In this document: positions 55,600 through 64,000 of the stretch, piece by piece
Layout of the letters: the number at the start of each line of letters is the position of its first letter
Position numbering within the stretch: the stretch's first letter is position 1
Assembly (NCBI RefSeq): GCF_004361815.1
Contig: NZ_SNWA01000001.1
Coordinates: forward strand, 4,216,001-4,280,000
Source: Paraburkholderia sp. BL10I2N1
Lineage (GTDB): Bacteria > Pseudomonadota > Gammaproteobacteria > Burkholderiales > Burkholderiaceae
Length of the DNA: 64,000 nt
Direction: 5' to 3'
Notes under the pieces: generated by a model
What the model saw: the letters and a program-made list of their open reading frames with translations, nothing else
Databases searched by the model: none
What the model was told of the DNA's origin: nothing
Made by a program: the position numbers and the translations under genes

Positions 55600-58500
55600 G
55601 ACGCACTCCGCAGATGTCCGAGGAGCGGCTTGAACACGATCGAGGCCAGCGCGCCGAACGGCTCGTCGAGTGTCATCGGCGTGCCTCGCAATGCGATGCG
55701 AAGCGAGGAATCGTCGGATTCGCCGCGTACGCGATCGTTGATCCAGGCGCCCTGCGCTGCCGCATCGCCAACCCTCACTTTCGCCCATGCGCTTTTTGGG
55801 AAGAAGCGCAGCGGCATCATTCGGCCTGCCCGGAACAACGCAGCGAGCGGCGCCAGTTCTTCGAGTGGAGCTGCAACCGGCGCAAGTTCGAACGTTTCGC
55901 CACTACCGTGCCACACCGTGCGCCGCGGGCCTGACGGATGCGTCGCGCAATAGACGAGGTGCGCGAGCCACGCAGAAAGATAGTCGCGCGCCGTTGGCCG
56001 GGCATATCGAAACATCACCTGGCCGTTTTCCGTCAGCAGGTTGAGCGTACCGTGCAGTTGTAGCGGCGCTTCTTCGGCCGCTGCGCGCAACGCTGAGTCA
56101 TATGGGCCGAACAGCGGCGCATCGACCGTGTCAGGCCAGCGCGGCCGGATATCGAGCGCGAACGGCGCGCGCTCGACGCCTGCCGCCACTTCTCGCCGCA
56201 CGCTGTCCGCCAGTTGACGCAACGCGCCAAGCTCACGGGCGCGCCAGACCGCGCCAGTCGCGCCGCCCGGCAGTTCGGGGCTCGCCTGCGCGATGCGGCG
56301 AGCGCGGTCGATGGCGCCCTCGTCCAGATCGCGATCCAGCAATCCCGGGAGTAACCGGTCAGCGAGCGCATCGCGGCCCGCGTAGTCGAGTTCGAACGGC
56401 TCGGTGTCGAGCAATTCACCCTGCGCATCAGACAGCACGATGCCAAGCCGGTCGCGCAGCAGCGCGCGCGCCGGATGGCGCCAGAAACGGACGAAATCGT
56501 CGAACGCAACCGGTGCTATATGTTCGGCAGGTAAAGGTTGAGCAAAGAACGCCGAAGCAGGCGCGCCCTGTGGAGCGGCCAGCAAGCCGGCAAGTTCCGC
56601 GCGATCCGCATCGTATGTGAAGAGGCCCCGCCGGGCGTCGAAATAGTCCGACGCGAACGGCTGCAATGGATGCTCGACGATGAATGCCCGCCGCGCCGCG
56701 TCGACTTCAGCCGGCGCGGCGCGAAGCCCTGCCGACTCCCGCGCCAGATGGTCGAGCAACTCGTCGACGAGCGCGGCCGGTGGCAACGGCGCGTTATCGC
56801 GGATACTACGTCCGGTATAGGCGATCAACAGACGGTCGCGAGCAGCAAGCAGAAGGTCGAGGAACAGGTTGCGCTCGTCGTCGCGGCGTTGACGGTCGCC
56901 CGGTTTGCCGAACACCGCCATCAGATCGAACTCGTCCGCACGTGCGAGGCTCGGCAGCACGCCATCGTCCATGCCGAGCAGACACACGACGCGATACGGC
57001 AAGCCGCGCAGGCTCGTCAGCGACGAGAACGTGACGCTCCCCCATGGCACGCCGCCGCGTGCAGGGTCATCGAGCGCTTCTGCGAGCGCCGTGCGCACCA
57101 CCGCTGCCGGCAACGCTACCTCTTCAGCACCGGCGCGCATCGCTTCACTCATGGCGTCGAGCGCGTCGCGCACATCGGCCAGCGAATCCGCAAACTTAAC
57201 CCCTGCGTCGAAGCACCGGCCGAGCGTTTCGAGCAATAGCTGGCTCCATTCGACCGGCGTGTGCTCCGCTTCGCAAAGGCGCGCGAAGGCATCGATATCG
57301 TCGACGAAACTCGAAAGCCGACCGAGCAGATCCGCGTCCGAGCCATCGGCGCCTTCGACGGGCAGCCACGCATCGACAGGCTCGCCGCCGTCCGGCATCG
57401 CATACCCGAGAAAGAGCCGCGTGAGGGCATCGGCAAATGTATGACGCGCGACCGGCACCGCTTCATGTTCCGGCTCGACGGGTGCGAGCCCGCGCCGCGC
57501 GCCCGCAGACGCCAGCCATTCCTGCGCAGCTTCGAGCGCAGGCGCATCGATACCGTAGCGCGCCGCGATCGCATCCACACGCAGCCATTCGATCAGGTCC
57601 GGTGCACCCACGCTACGCTCAGGCAACGCGAGCCAATCGAGCAGGACGCGCGCGACTGGATTGGCCTGCGACGGCGGCAGGCCGGTGATGCGATAGGGAA
57701 TGCGCCGCGTGTCGCCAGCGGGCGCCGTGCCGAACACTGCATCGATCAGCGGGCCGGCCGCGCCGAGATCCGGGAACGCGACGAGCACATCGGACGGTTG
57801 AAGGTCGTCGAACTCGTCGAACCAGCCGAGCAGACGATCATGCAGCACTTCGAGCTGGCGCGACAGGCTATGACAGACATGAACCTCGATCCCCTGCTCG
57901 ACAGGCGGCTCGCTTTCCTGCTCGTCCCGCAAATCGAGGATTGCGTTCTGCACGCTGGCGAGCCAGCTCGGCGCAGGGTTCTCGATGAAATACGAGGTTT
58001 CGCTCGACGCCGCGCTCTCGGTCAGTTCGTGCAACATGTGCAACTGCGCCTGCGTCTGCCTGCCCCATTCCGCCAGCAGCGGATGACCGACTTCCTGGTA
58101 ATCGAGTTGTCCAGTTGCGTCGAGCAACTCGACCCGGCCTTCGCTGACGATGTCGAACCAGAATTCGCGACACGGGTTCATCACATAGAGACGCACATCG
58201 ACCCAGCGCGACAGTTCGCGCAGCAGTGCGACGTGCAGCGGCGGCATCGTCGGCAGCGCGAACACGCTGACGGCCTCGGGCCAGTTCGCCCGCGCCACCG
58301 TATCGAGATCGAGCGTGCGCACTTCGTCGAGAAACCGGTAGGCAGGCGGCGTTGCGGCGGCAAGCGATTGCGCATCTCCCCCAACCTCCGCCAGCAGCGC
58401 GCGCCACAGCGCGGCTTGCCATTGTTCGTCCTCGCGCGTGACCTCGCTGCCGCCAGTCAACCGTGGGCCCTTGTCGTTCGCGGCACCTGCCCCACCCGAC

Positions 58501-58976
58501 ACGCCGGCGAAGATCGAGCCGCCCGACTGCCATTGCGTCAGCCACTCCGGGCGATACGTCAGGTAGTGATCCAGCACGGTGGCCACACGCCGCGCGAGTT
58601 CGTAGCGCATTGGCGCATCGGCGGCGTCGAGATAGCTGCGCAAGCGGGGCGACGCGTTCCATGGCGCGCCCTCGCCCTCCTCGCCCAGCAGCCTGTAGCA
58701 GCGCCATACCAGCCGGTCCGGTGCAAAGGGTGAATGCACGGGCACCGGAATCACGCCGCCAATCTGTGCCCACAGCCATTGCGCGAGGTAACGAAAGTTG
58801 ACGTTGGCACACACGCCATGCTGCCTCGCGATATCGAGTTCAAGCCGGCGCCGCACGGCCGCACTCGGGACGATGACAGGTTGCGCAGTCCATGGGTCGG
58901 ACGGCGCGGCGGACAGATCGTCAAGCAGTGCGGAAACGAGAATCTCGTACCGGTTCGAATAGAAGAGCTGGAGCAT
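55596..58976 (-). CDS. recC: RecBCD enzyme subunit RecC
   Basis: A 1126-residue subunit that recognises Chi and holds the complex together. Family hallmarks are LQLFYSNRYEILVSALLDDL at the start, FRYLAQWLWAQIGGVIPVP, SVFALPTMPPLHVALLRELS, VHVCHSLSRQLEVLHDRLL (about 370), VTFSSLTSLRGLPYRVVCLLGMDDGVLP and LVYCATHPSGPRRTVWHGSG. It lacks Walker motifs, as expected. The ATG at 58976 has a clean start. It is the first gene of the operon; its promoter lies in the 205-bp gap before the FUSC-family gene. Confidence 0.95.
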   Translation of the reverse strand: MLQLFYSNRYEILVSALLDDLSAAPSDPWTAQPVIVPSAAVRRRLELDIARQHGVCANVNFRYLAQWLWAQIGGVIPVPVHSPFAPDRLVWRCYRLLGEEGEGAPWNASPRLRSYLDAADAPMRYELARRVATVLDHYLTYRPEWLTQWQSGGSIFAGVSGGAGAANDKGPRLTGGSEVTREDEQWQAALWRALLAEVGGDAQSLAAATPPAYRFLDEVRTLDLDTVARANWPEAVSVFALPTMPPLHVALLRELSRWVDVRLYVMNPCREFWFDIVSEGRVELLDATGQLDYQEVGHPLLAEWGRQTQAQLHMLHELTESAASSETSYFIENPAPSWLASVQNAILDLRDEQESEPPVEQGIEVHVCHSLSRQLEVLHDRLLGWFDEFDDLQPSDVLVAFPDLGAAGPLIDAVFGTAPAGDTRRIPYRITGLPPSQANPVARVLLDWLALPERSVGAPDLIEWLRVDAIAARYGIDAPALEAAQEWLASAGARRGLAPVEPEHEAVPVARHTFADALTRLFLGYAMPDGGEPVDAWLPVEGADGSDADLLGRLSSFVDDIDAFARLCEAEHTPVEWSQLLLETLGRCFDAGVKFADSLADVRDALDAMSEAMRAGAEEVALPAAVVRTALAEALDDPARGGVPWGSVTFSSLTSLRGLPYRVVCLLGMDDGVLPSLARADEFDLMAVFGKPGDRQRRDDERNLFLDLLLAARDRLLIAYTGRSIRDNAPLPPAALVDELLDHLARESAGLRAAPAEVDAARRAFIVEHPLQPFASDYFDARRGLFTYDADRAELAGLLAAPQGAPASAFFAQPLPAEHIAPVAFDDFVRFWRHPARALLRDRLGIVLSDAQGELLDTEPFELDYAGRDALADRLLPGLLDRDLDEGAIDRARRIAQASPELPGGATGAVWRARELGALRQLADSVRREVAAGVERAPFALDIRPRWPDTVDAPLFGPYDSALRAAAEEAPLQLHGTLNLLTENGQVMFRYARPTARDYLSAWLAHLVYCATHPSGPRRTVWHGSGETFELAPVAAPLEELAPLAALFRAGRMMPLRFFPKSAWAKVRVGDAAAQGAWINDRVRGESDDSSLRIALRGTPMTLDEPFGALASIVFKPLLGHLRSAS

Positions 58977-59181
58977 GGGGCCTATGGAAACAGCGGCGCC
59001 TCGTCAAACCCGGGCCGCAAACGACATTGTGGCGACAGCATAGCAAAGGCATCGACGGCACAGAACCAGGCCAGACGGACGAGGTCAGAACACGGCCAAA
59101 ATCAGTTAGACTCGACCCAGCTTGAGCCTGTCCCTCAATCGCTTTTTTCGCCAACGGACCCAGGAAAAACCCAGGCATTCG

Positions 59182-61611
59182 ATGCGCTATTCGGTCGAAA
59201 TCAAGAAATTTCTGTATAGCCAGTACTTTTACGGCGGACTGCGTATCGCGGTCGGCGTATCGTTGCCGGCCGTCCTCTGTCTCATCGTGTTCCATAACCG
59301 TGAGCTGGGGTTCACGATCGCGACGGGCGCACTCGGCGCCTGCGTGGTCGACATGCCAGGGCCGCTCAAGTACAAGCACAACGAGATGCTCGCCTGCAGC
59401 GTGATCGGCTTTCTGTCGGCGCTTGCCACGGGGCTCGCCACGGTCAATGCGGTCGCCCTGTGGTGTACGGTCGTGCCGCTCACGTTCGTGCTCTCGCTGA
59501 TCGTCGTGTACAGCAACCGCTGGCCGCAGATCAGCTTCGCGACGCTCTTCATGATGATCATGACGCTTGAAGAGCATTTCACGCCGCTGCAGGCGCTCCA
59601 GAACGCGTCGTGGATCCTGCTGGGCGGGCTCTGGTACACCTACTGGGCAACCATCGTGAGCCGCTGGCAGATGCACCGCATCGAACAGCAGGCGCTCGCC
59701 GAAAGCGTATTCGCCTGCGCAGACTACCTGGCCTCGCGCGCGGACTTCTACGATCTCGACAATGACCTCGACGAGTGCTATCGCAATCTGGTCGCGAGGC
59801 AGATCGCCGCTGTAGAACGTCAGGACGCCGCACGCGACATCGTGCTGCGCAACCTGCCCAAGCTCAAGAGCGGCAAGCTGGACGGGCGCCGCGCGGCACT
59901 TTTCAACCTGTTCATCAATACGGTCGATCTGCACGAGCTGTTCGTCGGCTCCCACACGGACTATCCGCTCGTGCGCACTACGTTCGGCGCCTCGGACCTG
60001 CTGGTTTTCTATCGCGACCTGATGCGCAAGGCCGCAGCGGACCTCGAAGACATCGGACTCGCGGTGCTGCAAAACCGTCCGCCGCGCGCCCGCGTGAACC
60101 TGAAGGCCGAACTGCGCGCGATCGAATACGAGATCGAGTTGATGCGCAAGAACGATCTGCCCAAGAAGAATCCGGAAGCATATGCGGCGGTGTCCGCCAG
60201 CTTCCGACGCGTATGGAGTTCGACGCGCCTCATCGACAAGATGCGCAAAAGCCTCTCCAGCGAGGCCGACGTGACGGAAACCGAACTGCGCCTCGACCAG
60301 GCGCTGTCGCGTTTCATCTCGAGCCGCCGTGTGCCGTACCGGCAGATTTTCTCGAATCTGACGATGGCCTCGCCGAGCTTTCGCCACGCACTGCGCGTAA
60401 CGATCGCCGTGGCCGTCGGTTTCTGGCTCGGGCGCCTGCTGCCGCTGACGAATGCCTACTGGATCGTGATGACAACCGTCATCATCCTGAAGCCCGGCTA
60501 TTCGCTGACCAAGCAGCGTAACGGGCAGCGGATAGTCGGCACGACGATCGGCTGCGCAGCCAGTATCGCGCTGATCGTCTTCGTCAAGGAGCCGCACGTC
60601 CTGCTCGTGGTGATGTTCGCGTCGATGGTGATGAGCTACAGCCTGCTGCTCTTCAACTACACGGCAAGCGTCGTCTTTACATCATCGTACGTGCTGCTGA
60701 TGTTTCATCTGCTTGCGCCCGGCAGCCTGCACATCATCGGTGAGCGCGCGATCGATACGGTGGTCGGTTGCGCCATCGCGATCGCGGCCAGCCACCTGTT
60801 CCCGTATTGGGAATACCGGCTGATGGGCAAGCTCGTCAATGACATGATTGCAGCCACCCGGCAGTATCTGGAAGCCAGCTGGTGGTGGAGCGGCCGGCCT
60901 GCTTCCGCCAGCGCAGCCATCCCGCCCGACACCGTGACTGAAGCCGGTGCGCTGACGCCGATGGTTGCGCTGGCGGAAGCGACGTTGAATGGAGGTGGCG
61001 GCACAGCGACGCTCGATCAGGCCGCAGCGGGCGACGTGAGATCCGCCGTCGCCCCGGTGTCCGCGAGGACAGCGCCGGCCACCGCAGCCACGCCCGCGGC
61101 CACGGCTGCCGCCAGCGCGCTCGACCGTGACTACCGCTACCGTCTCGCGCGCAAGAATGTTCACGTAGCGTTTGCAAATCTCGGACAAGCGTTCCAGCGG
61201 ATGATGCTCGAACCGAAATCCGTGCAGAAGTTCGTGCCCGAACTCAACGATCTGCTGGTGCGCAGTCACGTGCTCGCATCACAGATCACGGCGGCCGCGC
61301 CGCTACTGCGCACGTCTGCGCAACTACATGTCAGCGTGTCGCTGCAGCCACAGCAACGGGCATTGACCGTCGTTCGCGAGAACCTGGCCGAGGCGGAGGC
61401 CGGCACACCTCCGCCGCAAGACCAGTCCGACGTCACGAAGCAATTGACACGCGAACTCGACACGATGGTCGTTGCAGCAGAGCAGTCGCCCGGCTATTCC
61501 GCGGACTCGGTTCACGAACTGAAACTGCTTGCGCACCAATGCAAACAAATGGTCGTGGCGTCGTACCTGATCCGCAAGGACGCGAGCGTCATCCGTCTGC
61601 CCGAAGACTAG
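59182..61611 (+). CDS. FUSC-family membrane protein (aromatic acid exporter/YccS-like)
   Basis: An 809-residue protein with two sets of membrane helices (about 15-160 and 390-540), the FUSC-like layout. Segments include FTIATGALGACVVDMPGPL, TLFMMIMTLEEHFTPLQAL, ALRVTIAVAVGFWLGRLLPL and IVMTTVIILKPGYSLTKQRNGQR. The cytosolic parts are long and helical. An Ala/Thr-rich stretch (about 595-680) separates the second bundle from the C-terminal helices. Family members export aromatic acids or act in the inner membrane; the substrate is not clear. I use the ATG at 59182; a TTG at 59122 would add 20 residues. Confidence 0.88.
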   Translation: MRYSVEIKKFLYSQYFYGGLRIAVGVSLPAVLCLIVFHNRELGFTIATGALGACVVDMPGPLKYKHNEMLACSVIGFLSALATGLATVNAVALWCTVVPLTFVLSLIVVYSNRWPQISFATLFMMIMTLEEHFTPLQALQNASWILLGGLWYTYWATIVSRWQMHRIEQQALAESVFACADYLASRADFYDLDNDLDECYRNLVARQIAAVERQDAARDIVLRNLPKLKSGKLDGRRAALFNLFINTVDLHELFVGSHTDYPLVRTTFGASDLLVFYRDLMRKAAADLEDIGLAVLQNRPPRARVNLKAELRAIEYEIELMRKNDLPKKNPEAYAAVSASFRRVWSSTRLIDKMRKSLSSEADVTETELRLDQALSRFISSRRVPYRQIFSNLTMASPSFRHALRVTIAVAVGFWLGRLLPLTNAYWIVMTTVIILKPGYSLTKQRNGQRIVGTTIGCAASIALIVFVKEPHVLLVVMFASMVMSYSLLLFNYTASVVFTSSYVLLMFHLLAPGSLHIIGERAIDTVVGCAIAIAASHLFPYWEYRLMGKLVNDMIAATRQYLEASWWWSGRPASASAAIPPDTVTEAGALTPMVALAEATLNGGGGTATLDQAAAGDVRSAVAPVSARTAPATAATPAATAAASALDRDYRYRLARKNVHVAFANLGQAFQRMMLEPKSVQKFVPELNDLLVRSHVLASQITAAAPLLRTSAQLHVSVSLQPQQRALTVVRENLAEAEAGTPPPQDQSDVTKQLTRELDTMVVAAEQSPGYSADSVHELKLLAHQCKQMVVASYLIRKDASVIRLPED

Positions 61612-61657
61612 AAATCTGCAAGGCAGGCGATTATTGACCAGCGCGTGGGCCCGCACG

Positions 61658-61858
61658 TCATTGCGACGCGCCGGTTCCCCCTGTCGGACCTGTGGTCGTC
61701 GACACTGACGCCGCGGCGGGGGCAGGCGTGTTTTGTTCATCGAAATCGCGCTTTTCCCTGATCGCGTTATAGAACAGCGTTGCGATCACCAGCATCACCG
61801 CGACCACAATGAAGACAGCAATGCCAAAGGTCGGGTTCTTCTTGCGCGGATCGTTCAT
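61658..61858 (-). CDS. Small single-pass membrane protein, 66 aa
   Basis: A 66-residue protein: MNDPRKKNPTFG, one transmembrane helix (IAVFIVVAVMLVIATLFYNAI), then a short soluble tail rich in Ala, Thr and Gly (TPAPAAASVSTTTGPTGG). The N-terminus is basic, so it should face the cytosol. No ribosome binding site is evident. The longer in-frame ORF to 62050 is rejected because it enters the regulator gene. The function is unknown. Confidence 0.68.
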   Translation of the reverse strand: MNDPRKKNPTFGIAVFIVVAVMLVIATLFYNAIREKRDFDEQNTPAPAAASVSTTTGPTGGTGASQ

Positions 61859-61976
61859 GGAGAGCACCCAGTTCGCGGGTTTTATGGAGAAAGCCGGCAT
61901 TCTACGCCCACGTGCCTTGCACTCTCCTTGCGCCCTCTTCGCCATCGACCAAAAGATTTTCCTTATACAACAAGGC

Positions 61977-62444
61977 TCAGCCGTTGTAGCGAACGGGCAA
62001 CGCCGTCGAATATTTGATCTGCTCCATCGCGAAACTGGAACTGACGTCATAAAGCGGCACCGCCCGGATCAGCAGTTTGTAGACGCGGTCATAGTCGTCG
62101 ATATCCGAGACGACTACGCGCAACAGGTAATCGGTCTCACCGCTCATCCTGTACACCTCGACCACTTCAGGAATGCCCTGTACGGCCCGCGTGAACTCCT
62201 GCGCCCATGCTTCCGTATGCTGGTTCGTGCGCACCGCGACGAACACCGTCGTACCCACTCCCAGCTTGCGCGGATCGCATAGCGCCACCTGCGCCCGGAT
62301 CACACCCGCATCCTTGAGACGCTGTACCCGTTTCCAGCATGGCGTCTGCGACAGGTTCACCCGTTGCGCCAGTTCGGCGATCGGCATCGTCGCATCTTCC
62401 TGAAGCAGTTCCAGCAGCTTCCGATCAATGAGGTCCATTCCCAT
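61977..62444 (-). CDS. DecR/YbaO-like Lrp/AsnC-family regulator
   Basis: A 155-residue protein. The helix-turn-helix is PIAELAQRVNLSQTPCWKRVQRLKDAGVI (about 22-50), and the RAM effector domain follows (TTVFVAVRTNQHTEAWAQEF, VVEVYRMSGETDYLLRVVV). The C-terminus SSSFAMEQIKYSTALP closely resembles, from memory, E. coli DecR (YbaO), a cysteine-responsive activator. It is divergent from a cysteine-dioxygenase-family gene, which fits cysteine sensing. A perfect Lrp-type box lies 13 nt before its ATG, implying autoregulation. ATG at 62438 is an alternative. Confidence 0.88.
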   Translation of the reverse strand: MGMDLIDRKLLELLQEDATMPIAELAQRVNLSQTPCWKRVQRLKDAGVIRAQVALCDPRKLGVGTTVFVAVRTNQHTEAWAQEFTRAVQGIPEVVEVYRMSGETDYLLRVVVSDIDDYDRVYKLLIRAVPLYDVSSSFAMEQIKYSTALPVRYNG

Positions 62445-62456
62445 GAGCCACCCCAA

Positions 62457-62500
62457 TAGAAAATTATTCTACTTTTCAGGCTTCTCAGGAAATTATATGG
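62457..62500. promoter_or_regulatory. Lrp-type boxes between the DecR-like gene and the cysteine dioxygenase gene
   Basis: TAGAAAATTATTCTA (62457-62471) matches the E. coli Lrp consensus YAGHAWATTWTDCTR at all 15 positions. A weaker copy, CAGGAAATTATATGG (62486-62500), lies 29 bp away, centre to centre. A -10-like TATAAA is at 62525-62530, aimed at the dioxygenase gene. Confidence 0.7.
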
Positions 62501-62572
62501 AAACTCTTTCTCCATGCAAACCGGTATAAATAACGTTGTCCGATCACCACAGAACAAAGATTCCAACACCCC

Positions 62573-63226
62573 ATGAACCACGCCGCCAACCTGTACGCTC
62601 TCGACCGTGCCGCCCCCGTTCGATCTTCCGGTGGCGACGCCCGTCTGCTGTCGCAAACATCTCACGCATTCGCGCAGCCCACCGCACTGGAACGCCTGTG
62701 CCGCACGCTCGAGCTGGCCTTCGAGCGGTCCGCGCAAGCCGACGAACCATCGCATCAGCCGGCCTTCGCACGCAGCGTCCGTGCGGCGCTGGCCGAGGCC
62801 GCCGTGGACGCCTCACTGCTCACGTCTGCCCAGCGCGAAGGGGCTGCCGATTCGTACCGACGTCACCTGCTCGCGGCCGATTCGCTTGGCCGCTACGCCG
62901 TCGCTGCGCTCGTCTGGATGCCCGGACAGGCGAGCCGCGTCCACGCGCATCACACGTGGTGCGGTTACGCGGTGATCGATGGCACGCTCACGGAAAATAT
63001 CTACGGCTGGATCGCGGCGGACCAGTGCGCGAGCGAAGTACGCGCGCATCCTCGCGCGCGCGGCGCGGTTTCGTTCACGCGCGCCGGCTACGCCGGCATT
63101 CACCGGCTTGGCAACGCGAGCGACGCGCCCGCCATTTCGCTGCATCTGTACGGCGTGCCGGGCACGCAACTCGCGACGCATGTGAACGACTTCGTGCGCC
63201 TCGCGGACCAGCGCGTCAGCGCGTAA
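62573..63226 (+). CDS. Cysteine dioxygenase-family cupin
   Basis: A 217-residue cupin of the cysteine dioxygenase type. The iron-binding pattern is PGQASRVHAHHTWCGYAVIDGTLTE (His-x-His near 123-125) with the third His in GIHRLGN or ISLHLYGVPG. The family oxidises cysteine or a related thiol to a sulfinate. The N-terminal 80 residues are helical. It is transcribed divergently from a DecR-like regulator, which supports a thiol substrate. Specificity (cysteine or mercaptopropionate) cannot be read from sequence. Confidence 0.85.
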   Translation: MNHAANLYALDRAAPVRSSGGDARLLSQTSHAFAQPTALERLCRTLELAFERSAQADEPSHQPAFARSVRAALAEAAVDASLLTSAQREGAADSYRRHLLAADSLGRYAVAALVWMPGQASRVHAHHTWCGYAVIDGTLTENIYGWIAADQCASEVRAHPRARGAVSFTRAGYAGIHRLGNASDAPAISLHLYGVPGTQLATHVNDFVRLADQRVSA

Positions 63227-63256
63227 GCAACGCCGGTCGCGCGATCGTCCGGCTCC

Positions 63257-64000
63257 CTAGCTTCTGCCCGGCTCGCCGGCGGTGGGGATCTGCGGGGCGA
63301 CCGGCGCGGATTCCCCCGTCGATGGCGGCGCCGGACGCGGCGCGTGTGACACGTCGCGCACGGCTGGCGCGACAGTCTGCGCCGGCGTCGCGGAACCACC
63401 CGCGGCCTGTGATCGCGCGGCCATGCGCGTCTCTACGTCGTCCTCGGCAACCTCCAGACCTTCGCTGTCCGCCGCCGACGTATAGACACGCATCTGCGGC
63501 ACGGGAATCTCGATGCCCGCCTCGTCCATCTTGCGCTTGAGCCGAAGGTTGAAGGCCCGTGCAACGCTCCACTGCTGCAGCGGCCGGGTCTTGATCTGCC
63601 CTTTGACGACCATCCAGTTCGGGTCGAAACGGTCGAGCCCCCACACTTCCACCGATCCCAGCATTTCGCGCCGGTAGCGAAAGTCGGCCATCAGGTCTGC
63701 GCCCACTTCGCGGATCAGGCGAGTCACGTGGTCGACGTCCGCCGAGAACGGCACGCGCACTTCGAACACCGCATACGCGAAATCGCGCGACAGGTTCTTC
63801 ACGATCTTGATCTGCGAGAACGGAATTGCGTGAATCGCGCCCTGCCCGTCCCGCAGACGCACGGTGCGGATCGTCAGGTGCTCGACGGTGCCCGCGTGTC
63901 CGCCATCGACGTCGATCCAGTCCCCGACCGAAATGGTGTCTTCAATAATGATGAAAAGGCCGGTGATCAGGTCAGTCACGAGCGACTGCGCGCCGAAGCC
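63257..64000 (-). CDS. MscS-family mechanosensitive channel, 5' part outside the window
   Basis: The visible 247 residues begin inside the pore helix end and beta domain: GFGAQSLVTDLITGLFIIIEDTISVGDWIDVDG, then RTVRLRDGQGAIHAIPFSQI, the hallmark MscS beta domain. The alpha-beta C-terminal domain follows, and then a disordered Ala/Pro-rich tail of about 70 residues. The frame is open to base 64000, so the N-terminal membrane helices lie outside. It opens under membrane tension or acts as a small-conductance relative. Confidence 0.9.
   Translation of the reverse strand, partial: GFGAQSLVTDLITGLFIIIEDTISVGDWIDVDGGHAGTVEHLTIRTVRLRDGQGAIHAIPFSQIKIVKNLSRDFAYAVFEVRVPFSADVDHVTRLIREVGADLMADFRYRREMLGSVEVWGLDRFDPNWMVVKGQIKTRPLQQWSVARAFNLRLKRKMDEAGIEIPVPQMRVYTSAADSEGLEVAEDDVETRMAARSQAAGGSATPAQTVAPAVRDVSHAPRPAPPSTGESAPVAPQIPTAGEPGRS

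Noticed and set aside
60878..60885. GCTGGTGG, the E. coli Chi octamer, near recCBD
   Set aside because: An 8-mer is expected by chance in GC-rich DNA of this length, and the Chi sequence of this organism is unknown.

Overview
The window is 64 kb of a GC-rich chromosome that reads as a member of the Burkholderiaceae, most likely Paraburkholderia, Caballeronia or Burkholderia sensu lato. The grounds are strong G/C bias at third codon positions, DUF2968 and DUF2147 secreted proteins, an Hfq2-type paralogue with a long C-terminal tail, a sucA-sucB-lpdA operon next to zapE and typA, rimP-nusA-infB-rbfA-truB, and a recCBD operon. This is inferred from gene families and order; no 16S rRNA or tRNA gene was found.

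Layout. 1-7130: a nearly complete fadD acyl-CoA ligase; a DUF1571 secreted protein; a minus-strand pair of a VAO-type flavin oxidase and a small Tat-signal protein; a His-rich lipoprotein; and an ECF sigma/anti-sigma operon led by a 48-residue Ser/Gly-rich lipoprotein. 7131-11124: hfq2, small conserved proteins, and DUF2968 and DUF2147 secreted proteins. 11153-15753 is the accessory part: an IS630-family element with a TA target duplication, then an IS21-family element (istA, istB and a third ORF) whose ends abut a truncated lone DUF4096-type gene on one side and an unrelated-looking C-terminal remnant on the other. 15894-25037: zapE, the 2-oxoglutarate dehydrogenase operon (sucA-sucB-lpdA) and typA. 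25325-30412: a marR-controlled tripartite EmrAB/OprM-type efflux operon.

30427-40204 is the translation and transcription core on the minus strand: scpB, rluB, then rimP-nusA-infB-rbfA-truB. An intrinsic terminator lies inside the rimP leader and another lies between infB and rbfA, so premature termination may set the output of this operon at two points. 40490-49813 is a mixed region: an aminotransferase with a LysR regulator, a second lone DUF4096-type protein behind a sigma54-like promoter, small secreted proteins, a YdcF-like protein, a putative monooxygenase, an EAL phosphodiesterase with a C-terminal sensor-like region, arfB and a VC0807-family membrane protein. 49865-58976 is recC-recB-recD with ATGA overlaps. 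59182-64000 holds a FUSC-family membrane protein, a small membrane protein, a DecR-like Lrp/AsnC regulator divergent from a cysteine-dioxygenase-family gene with a consensus Lrp box between them, and the C-terminal part of an MscS channel.

No CRISPR array, rRNA, tRNA, prophage or obvious defence island was seen. The most interesting signals are regulatory: the rimP leader attenuator, the infB-rbfA terminator, the Lrp box at the decR-like/CDO divergon, repeated 13-bp palindromes in the IS21 element, and the Hfq2 paralogue with Arg where canonical Hfq has a conserved His. All homology calls come from recalled family features read against the sequence; no database search was run.
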